Below, piece after piece: positions 5,851 through 10,534 of a stretch of DNA of 10,534 bases. Positions within the stretch are counted from its first letter, which is position 1. The number at the start of each line of letters is the position of its first letter. The notes under the pieces were generated by a model, which did no database searches, was not told where the DNA came from, and saw nothing but the letters and a program-made list of their open reading frames with translations. The position numbers and the translations under genes are program-made. Origin of the DNA: Streptococcus parasanguinis (GTDB lineage Bacteria; Bacillota; Bacilli; Lactobacillales; Streptococcaceae); contig NZ_CABFMD010000016.1 in the NCBI RefSeq assembly GCF_901875555.1, positions 1 to 10,534 of the forward strand, read 5' to 3'.

Positions 5851-6061
5851 CTATTAGAGGTGTTTTGAATCCCCACATTTTACAGAAAGTGGCGGTGCTG
5901 AGAAGCCCACAAATGTGTCAAAACTGGTTGCTAATGGATAAAAACGAAATATTAAATAGTCTTTTTGTTTTAAAGATGAGAGATGCGGGCATCTGCCCGA
6001 AATTGGGTGGTACCGCGGATACATATTCGTCCCTGTCATGTAGATGGCAGGGGCGATTTTT
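5851..6061 (+). promoter_or_regulatory. T-box riboswitch, probably tRNA-Val responsive
   Basis: The leader carries the T-box core GGGTGGTACCGCGG (6005-6018) and the complementary CGTCCC (6028-6033). Stem I can be traced: 5851-5857 pairs with 5931-5937 (base), 5862-5868 with 5918-5924, 5874-5880 with 5911-5917, and a distal stem pairs GTGG (5889-5892) with CCAC (5907-5910). Stem III pairs 5941-5949 with 5963-5971. A GC-rich hairpin (5986-5999) precedes the T-box. The bulge TGGT (6008-6011) fits a tRNA ending ACCA, as for discriminator A. The best specifier is GTC (5917-5919), a valine codon followed by A. Uncharged tRNA would hold GGG of the T-box on CCC (6031-6033) and free the downstream genes from termination. 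Valine specificity rests on GTC plus valS in the operon. Confidence 0.93.
6027..6061 (+). terminator. T-box regulatory terminator
   Basis: Positions 6027-6039 pair with 6044-6056 (13 bp, two G-T wobbles) around loop GTAG, followed by TTTTT at 6057-6061. The 5' arm contains CGTCCC, which is also the 3' arm of the antiterminator, so the two folds exclude each other. It ends 30 nt before the first ATG of the operon. Confidence 0.92.
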
Positions 6062-6091
6062 CTTTTACACCCTTAGCCAAAGGAGCTTGTC

Positions 6092-6670
6092 ATGAAACAA
6101 TCTTTTAACACCAGTAAACTCTACTATGGTTTTCCTATCTTCATCTTAGGGTATCAGGACCAGAACTTTGGGCACAATATCACAACCTGCAGTTCCTCCT
6201 ATAGCCTAGGAGATTGGCTGGTCATCGGTGTTGGTGCTGAGGAAAATGCGGCTGACCAGATTAAGCACTATCAACAGTTTACTGTGAACATTCCTGATGA
6301 AACCTTCATGCTTGAGATGGAGCAGGCTGGCTTTATCAGCCATCGGGAGAAGTTGGAACACTTGAAACTGGACTACGAGATTTCTGAACGGACCCATGCA
6401 CCGATTTTGGAGGCTTGCCCAGTCGTATTGGATTGCCAGGTAGATAGGATCATCGAGGAAGATGGTATCTGCCATATCTTCGCTAAGATTCTCGAGCGAC
6501 TGGCTAATCCAGAACTCTTGGACGATAAAGGCCATTTTAAAAATGACTGCTTTGCCCCAACTTACTTTATGGGGGATGGTCATCAGCGTGTTTACCGTTA
6601 TCTAGATGACCGAGTCGACCCCATGGGAAGCTTTATCAAGAAAGCGAGGAAGAAGAATGGTAAGAGCTGA
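6092..6670 (+). CDS. Flavin reductase-like, FMN-binding split-barrel protein
   Basis: This 192-aa protein resembles the flavin reductase-like family, whose members bind FMN in a split beta-barrel and reduce free flavin or act as oxidoreductases. Supporting signs: NITTCSSSYSLGDWLVIGVG (29-48), the usual loop and strand that contact FMN phosphate; the segment QQFTVNIPDE (61-70), matching the F-x-V-N motif of this fold; and the acidic cleft region LEACPVVLDCQVDRIIEEDG (106-125). The C-terminal tail is basic (FIKKARKKNGK). The start has a consensus AAAGGAG (6079-6085), 6 nt before the ATG. It is the first gene after the T-box terminator, so its expression should depend on tRNA-Val charging. Its stop lies 14 nt inside the next gene. 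Substrate and partner cannot be told from sequence. Confidence 0.82.
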   Translation: MKQSFNTSKLYYGFPIFILGYQDQNFGHNITTCSSSYSLGDWLVIGVGAEENAADQIKHYQQFTVNIPDETFMLEMEQAGFISHREKLEHLKLDYEISERTHAPILEACPVVLDCQVDRIIEEDGICHIFAKILERLANPELLDDKGHFKNDCFAPTYFMGDGHQRVYRYLDDRVDPMGSFIKKARKKNGKS

Positions 6671-7217
6671 ACTGCCAGAACGAATCGAAACGGAGCGTCT
6701 CGTTTTACGAGTCCGTACAGTGGCGGATGCTGAGGATATCTATGCCTACGCTAGTCTCCCAGAGGTCTCTTATCCAGCAGGCTTTCCGCCTGTCAAGACC
6801 TTGGAAGATGAGATTTATTACCTAGAACATATCCTTCCCGATCGTAATGAAAAGGAAAATCTCCCAGCTGGCTATGGAATTGTGGTCAAAGGGACTGATA
6901 AAGTGATTGGTTCTGTTGATTTCAATCACCGCCACGAAGACGATGTGCTGGAGATTGGCTATACCTTGCACCCAGACTATTGGGGACGAGGTTATGTACC
7001 AGAAGCAGCGCGTGCTTTGATTGATCTAGCTTTCAAAGAACTGGGGCTTCATAAGATAGAATTGTCTTGCTTTGGCTACAATATCCAAAGTCAACGAGTC
7101 GCTGAGAAACTTGGTTTTACCCTTGAAGCTCGCATAAGGGATCGAAAAGATGCCCAAGGCAACCGTTGTGATGATTTGAGATATGGCTTGCTGAAGAGTG
7201 AATGGGAGGTGGATTGA
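6657..7217 (+). CDS. GNAT N-acetyltransferase, RimJ/RimL-like
   Basis: This 186-aa protein is a GCN5-related acetyltransferase of the RimJ/RimL type, which transfers acetyl from acetyl-CoA to amines, including protein N-termini. Signs are the opening ETERLVLRVRTVADAEDIYA (11-30), the acetyl-CoA loop in LHPDYWGRGYVPEAARALI (104-122) with the R-G-Y turn, and the late motif NIQSQRVAEKLGF (142-154) followed by a strand. I place the start at 6657, with GAGGA (6646-6650) 6 nt upstream, giving MVRAELPERIETERL. A longer reading frame from 6606 would overlap the previous gene by 65 nt and add residues not typical of the family. It overlaps the flavin reductase gene by 14 nt and the next gene by one base. 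The acceptor is unknown. Confidence 0.88.
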   Translation: MVRAELPERIETERLVLRVRTVADAEDIYAYASLPEVSYPAGFPPVKTLEDEIYYLEHILPDRNEKENLPAGYGIVVKGTDKVIGSVDFNHRHEDDVLEIGYTLHPDYWGRGYVPEAARALIDLAFKELGLHKIELSCFGYNIQSQRVAEKLGFTLEARIRDRKDAQGNRCDDLRYGLLKSEWEVD

Positions 7218-7795
7218 TGCATGTTTTCATCATTGGAGCTCCAGCTTCAGGGAAAATGACCATTGGTCAGGAACTTTCGAAACTCACCGGTGCAACTCTC
7301 TTTTTCAACCATCAACCCATTGATTTTGCACTCGAAATCTATCAAGATTTTACAGAGGAAATGTGGGAATTTGTTCGTGGAATTAACTTTTCTTTTCTTG
7401 GAACAAGCGCCAGGAATCATCGGTCGGTGATTTTAACAGGCGTAATTGACTTTTCAAATCAATACCAACTGATGTATTTGAAGGATATTCAAGATTTGTT
7501 AAATGAGTATCATCAAGAGATTCTTTTTGTTGAATTAGAAACGTCTCTAGAGGAGCGGTTACGTCGAAATCGGACGGAGAATCGTTTGAAATACAAACCC
7601 TTGAAACGGTATGTTGAGGTATCTGAAAGAGAAATTTTAGAGACTGATAAAACAAATCAACTTAATTCTCAAAAGCAACCGAGTGGTCTTCACTACTATC
7701 TTAAAATTGATAATACGAATCTGTCTGCAGAAGAAGTCGCAAAGCAGATTCAAGAAAAAATGAAAACAATAGAGAAAGGACACACACATGTCTAA
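7217..7795 (+). CDS. P-loop NTPase/kinase-like protein
   Basis: This 192-aa protein has a clear N-terminal Walker A in [16 protein letters not shown] (5-20). The residue after GK is Met14 instead of Ser/Thr, then Thr15; this GKMT form recurs in a group of small kinase-like ATPases resembling shikimate/gluconate kinases. A hydrophobic strand, [11 protein letters not shown] (70-80), is the likely Walker B region, and the arginine-rich [13 protein letters not shown] (111-123) resembles a kinase lid. The substrate is unknown. Start: ATG at 7217 with GGAGGT (7205-7210) 6 nt before it; the in-frame ATG at 7202 would destroy that spacing. The start shares one base with the GNAT stop (TGATG), and the end overlaps valS by 8 nt. 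Its codons look more A/T-rich than those of valS, fitting lower expression or a different history. Confidence 0.82.
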   Translation: MHVFIIGAPASGKMTIGQELSKLTGATLFFNHQPIDFALEIYQDFTEEMWEFVRGINFSFLGTSARNHRSVILTGVIDFSNQYQLMYLKDIQDLLNEYHQEILFVELETSLEERLRRNRTENRLKYKPLKRYVEVSEREILETDKTNQLNSQKQPSGLHYYLKIDNTNLSAEEVAKQIQEKMKTIEKGHTHV

Positions 7796-10439
7796 AGAAC
7801 TTTCACCTAAATACAATCCAGCCGAGGTTGAGGCTGGTCGTTACCAAAAATGGCTTGACGAAGATGTTTTCAAGCCTTCAGGCGATCAAAAGGCTAAGCC
7901 TTATTCAATCGTTATTCCACCACCAAACGTAACTGGGAAACTTCACCTTGGTCACGCTTGGGATACTACTTTGCAAGATATCATTATCCGTCAAAAACGG
8001 ATGCAAGGTTTCGATACGCTTTGGCTTCCAGGGATGGACCATGCTGGGATTGCCACTCAAGCTAAAGTAGAAGCGCGTTTGGCTGAAGATGGCATCTCTC
8101 GTTATGACCTTGGTCGTGAAAAATTCCTTGAGAAAGTCTGGGAATGGAAAGACGAATATGCGACGACTATCAAGGAACAATGGGGCAAGATGGGGCTCTC
8201 TGTAGACTATTCTCGTGAGCGTTTCACCCTTGACGAAGGTCTATCAGAAGCCGTTCGTAAGGTCTTTGTAGAGCTCTACAAGAAGGGCTGGATTTACCGT
8301 GGTGAATTTATCATCAACTGGGATCCAAAAGCTCGTACAGCCCTTTCTGATATCGAGGTGATTCACAAGGATGTGGAAGGTGCCTTCTACCACATGAACT
8401 ACATGTTGGAAGACGGTTCACGTGCCCTTGAAGTGGCAACAACACGTCCTGAAACTATGTTTGGGGATACAGCCGTAGCGGTTAATCCAAATGACGATCG
8501 TTATAAAGATTTGATTGGTAAAAATGTTATCTTGCCAATCTTGAACAAACCGATCCCAATCGTTGGCGATGAACACGCAGACCCTGAATTTGGTACTGGT
8601 GTGGTTAAAATCACTCCTGCCCACGACCCTAATGACTTCTTGGTTGGTCAACGTCATCATCTTCCGCAAGTGAACGTTATGAACGATGATGGGACTATGA
8701 ATGAATTGGCTGGTGAATTCAACGGCATGGACCGCTTTGAAGCTCGTAAGGCTGTTATCAAGAAGTTAGAAGAAATCGGTGCCCTTGTTAAGATTGAGAA
8801 GATGACTCACTCAGTTGGTCACTCAGAGCGTACTGGAGTTATGGTTGAGCCACGCTTGTCAACGCAATGGTTTGTCAAGATGGACCAATTGGCGAAAAAT
8901 GCTATCGCAAACCAAGATACAGAGGACAAGGTAGAATTCTACCCACCTCGTTTCAACGATACCTTCCTTCAATGGATGGAAAATGTCCACGACTGGGTTA
9001 TCTCTCGTCAGCTCTGGTGGGGTCACCAAATCCCTGCTTGGTACAATGCTGAGGGTGAAATGTACGTCGGCGAAGAAGCACCAGAAGGCGACGGATGGAA
9101 ACAAGACGAAGACGTCTTGGATACTTGGTTTAGTTCTGCCCTCTGGCCATTCTCAACTATGGGCTGGCCTGATGTTGACTCAGAAGACTTCAAACGTTAC
9201 TTCCCAACTTCAACCCTAGTAACAGGTTACGATATCATCTTCTTCTGGGTGTCTCGTATGATCTTCCAATCATTGGAATTCACAGGCCGCCAACCATTTA
9301 AAAATGTCCTTATCCACGGCCTTATCCGTGACGAGCAAGGACGCAAGATGTCTAAGTCACTCGGTAACGGTATTGACCCAATGGATGTTATCGAGAAATA
9401 TGGTGCTGATGCTCTCCGTTGGTTCCTTTCAAACGGTTCTGCACCAGGTCAAGACGTGCGCTTCTCTTACGAGAAAATGGATGCTTCTTGGAACTTCATT
9501 AACAAGATCTGGAACATCTCTCGTTACATCCTCATGAACAATGAAGGGTTGACCTTGGATGCGGCGCGTGAAAATGTGGCTAAAGTCGCTACTGGTCAAG
9601 CAGGTAACGTTACAGATCGCTGGATTCTCCACAACCTCAACGAAACTATCGGCAAAGTCACTGAAAACTTTGACAAGTTTGAATTTGGTGTTGCCGGTCA
9701 CATCCTCTACAACTTTATCTGGGATGAGTTTGCAGACTGGTATGTTGAGTTGACTAAGGAAGTGCTTTATAGCGATAACGAGGACGAAAAAGTTATCACA
9801 CGTTCGGTTCTTCTTTACACCTTGGATCAAATCTTGCGTCTCCTTCACCCAATCATGCCATTCGTGACTGAGGAAATCTACGGTCAAATCTCTGAAGGAA
9901 CAATCGTGACTGCGGAATACCCAGTGGTTCGTCCAGAGTTTGAAAACGAAGAAGCGGCAGCTGGTGTTGAAGCTCTTAAAGATGTGATTCGCTCCGTTCG
10001 TAACTCACGTGCAGAAGTGAACGTAGCGCCAAGCAAACCAATCACAATCTTGATCAAGACAAGCAACAGCAAGCTCGATACTTTCTTTAATGATAATGTC
10101 AACTACATCAAACGCTTCACAAACCCAGAACACTTGGAAATTGCAGCAGATGTCGAAGTGCCTGATTTGGTTATGTCAAGCATCATCACAGGCGCAGAAA
10201 TCTACTTGCCACTTGCTGACCTTCTCAATGTCGAAGAAGAACTCGCTCGTCTTGAAAAAGAATTAGCCAAATGGCAAAAAGAACTGGATATGGTCGGTAA
10301 GAAGCTCTCTAACGAACGATTCGTAGCCAATGCCAAACCAGAAGTCGTCCAAAAAGAACGCGACAAACAAGCCGACTACCAAGCTAAATACGATGCAACC
10401 GTTGCACGTATTGATGAGATGAAGAAACTCGTGAAATAA
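7788..10439 (+). CDS. valS: Valyl-tRNA synthetase
   Basis: This 883-aa class Ia synthetase charges tRNA-Val with valine in the cytoplasm. Its length equals other streptococcal ValS. ATP-binding signatures are HLGH (53-56) within [20 protein letters not shown] and KMSKS (520-524). The CP1 editing domain that removes threonyl-tRNA-Val is intact, with [13 protein letters not shown] (218-230). Further class motifs are [13 protein letters not shown] near 410 and [14 protein letters not shown] near 442-455. An anticodon-binding helical domain follows, then a C-terminal coiled coil (about 814-883) rich in Leu/Lys/Glu that contacts the tRNA. The start has AAGGA about 8 nt upstream and overlaps the preceding gene by 8 nt. 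Codon choice is strongly biased (AAC, TTC, CGT), as expected for high expression. No internal promoter is obvious, so expression should rest mainly on the T-box about 1.7 kb upstream. Confidence 0.98.
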   Translation: MSKELSPKYNPAEVEAGRYQKWLDEDVFKPSGDQKAKPYSIVIPPPNVTGKLHLGHAWDTTLQDIIIRQKRMQGFDTLWLPGMDHAGIATQAKVEARLAEDGISRYDLGREKFLEKVWEWKDEYATTIKEQWGKMGLSVDYSRERFTLDEGLSEAVRKVFVELYKKGWIYRGEFIINWDPKARTALSDIEVIHKDVEGAFYHMNYMLEDGSRALEVATTRPETMFGDTAVAVNPNDDRYKDLIGKNVILPILNKPIPIVGDEHADPEFGTGVVKITPAHDPNDFLVGQRHHLPQVNVMNDDGTMNELAGEFNGMDRFEARKAVIKKLEEIGALVKIEKMTHSVGHSERTGVMVEPRLSTQWFVKMDQLAKNAIANQDTEDKVEFYPPRFNDTFLQWMENVHDWVISRQLWWGHQIPAWYNAEGEMYVGEEAPEGDGWKQDEDVLDTWFSSALWPFSTMGWPDVDSEDFKRYFPTSTLVTGYDIIFFWVSRMIFQSLEFTGRQPFKNVLIHGLIRDEQGRKMSKSLGNGIDPMDVIEKYGADALRWFLSNGSAPGQDVRFSYEKMDASWNFINKIWNISRYILMNNEGLTLDAARENVAKVATGQAGNVTDRWILHNLNETIGKVTENFDKFEFGVAGHILYNFIWDEFADWYVELTKEVLYSDNEDEKVITRSVLLYTLDQILRLLHPIMPFVTEEIYGQISEGTIVTAEYPVVRPEFENEEAAAGVEALKDVIRSVRNSRAEVNVAPSKPITILIKTSNSKLDTFFNDNVNYIKRFTNPEHLEIAADVEVPDLVMSSIITGAEIYLPLADLLNVEEELARLEKELAKWQKELDMVGKKLSNERFVANAKPEVVQKERDKQADYQAKYDATVARIDEMKKLVK

Positions 10440-10489
10440 ACACAGAAACACGGCGGAATGTACTGACCCCAAAAAGTTAGACAAATAAT

Positions 10490-10534
10490 TTAAGTGAAGG
10501 ATTTAGTTCTGTATTGCACAGGACTAAGTCCTTT
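10490..10534 (-). CDS. IS3-family transposase OrfB, C-terminal fragment
   Basis: The minus strand from the window edge encodes KGLSPVQYRTKSFT and then TAA (complement of 10490-10492). The sequence G-x-S-P-V-Q-Y-R is the usual end of IS3-family OrfB integrases, following the last part of the rve catalytic domain. Only these 14 residues are visible, because the gene runs off the right edge; whether the rest is intact cannot be seen. Confidence 0.85.
   Translation of the reverse strand, partial: KGLSPVQYRTKSFT
10497..10533 (+). repeat. 16-bp inverted repeat in the transposase 3' end, possible terminator
   Basis: Positions 10497-10512 pair with 10518-10533 around a 5-nt loop, with 14 Watson-Crick pairs and two T-G wobbles. 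On the plus strand RNA the wobbles pair; on the minus strand the same two positions become A/C mismatches. The hairpin therefore favours transcripts arriving from valS. The plus strand continues CTTT at the window edge, so a T run may follow. Confidence 0.7.

Larger units (their letters stand above)
10459..10534 (-). mobile_element. IS3-family insertion sequence, right end (partial)
   Basis: From 10459 the sequence reads TGTACTGACCCC and continues as an A-rich terminal repeat to about 10483, of the type I recall for IS3-family elements, which begin with TG. Read on the minus strand, the C-terminus of a transposase stops 31 nt inside this tip, as expected for the right end of such an element. 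The left end lies beyond the window, so target duplication and completeness cannot be judged. It sits 20 bp after the valS stop. Confidence 0.82.

Noticed and set aside
5865..6095. A 76-aa open frame across the T-box leader
   Set aside because: It lies entirely on the structured T-box RNA and terminator, has no ribosome binding site and no protein-like pattern.
6606..6656. A longer start for the GNAT gene at 6606
   Set aside because: It overlaps the flavin reductase gene by 65 nt, lacks a ribosome binding site and adds 17 residues before the usual family N-terminus. The ATG at 6657 has GAGGA at the right distance.
7202..7216. An upstream ATG at 7202 for the P-loop gene
   Set aside because: It would place the GGAGGT Shine-Dalgarno inside the coding region and add MGGGL before the natural beta-strand of the P-loop fold. 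The ATG at 7217 is well spaced.
7905..10484. Several minus-strand open frames of 70-150 codons opposite valS
   Set aside because: They mirror the strongly biased valS codons, have no ribosome binding sites or family features, and overlap a complete essential gene.
1..10534. CRISPR arrays, phage genes, toxin-antitoxin pairs or a defence island
   Set aside because: I saw no spaced direct repeats, no phage structural genes and no toxin-antitoxin pair. Apart from the IS at the right edge the window looks like core streptococcal chromosome.

Overview
The window is chromosomal DNA from a low-GC Firmicute, almost certainly Streptococcus. Several proteins read as streptococcal orthologues (RecX of 260 aa, the RumA-type methyltransferase, the DUF1858/DUF438/DUF1912 trio, ValS of 883 aa), and promoters and terminators are of Gram-positive type. 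I do not name a species.

Left part (1-1616): a tRNA-Pro(UGG) gene and its terminator face two minus-strand genes, recX and ntdP (DUF402 nucleotide phosphatase), with convergent terminators between them. recX and the next plus-strand gene diverge from a 37-bp gap in which each -10 box ends exactly 6 nt before its start codon, so both messages may be leaderless.

Middle part (1617-5273): a tight plus-strand operon encodes an Fe-S RumA/RlmD-type m5U methyltransferase, a cytidine-deaminase-fold protein with an altered ribose-binding motif, a free-standing DUF1858 protein, a DUF438-hemerythrin-PAS protein overlapping it by ATGA, and a DUF1912 protein. DUF1858 plus hemerythrin resembles a split form of the ScdA/RIC di-iron repair proteins. 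Next comes a separate single gene (5454-5801) with its own strong promoter and long leader, encoding a lysine/alanine-rich protein with a helix-hairpin-helix, possibly nucleoid-associated.

Right part (5818-10439): a complete T-box riboswitch with promoter, Stem I, Stem III, T-box and terminator leads four genes that overlap end to end: flavin reductase-like, GNAT acetyltransferase, P-loop kinase-like and valS. The T-box fits tRNA-Val, so three apparently unrelated proteins are probably induced together with valyl-tRNA synthetase when charged tRNA-Val is scarce.

Right edge (10459-10534): the end of an IS3-family insertion sequence lies 20 bp after the valS stop, including its terminal repeat and the last 14 codons of a minus-strand transposase. 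valS has no terminator of its own before the IS. A 16-bp hairpin in the transposase end may stop valS transcripts.
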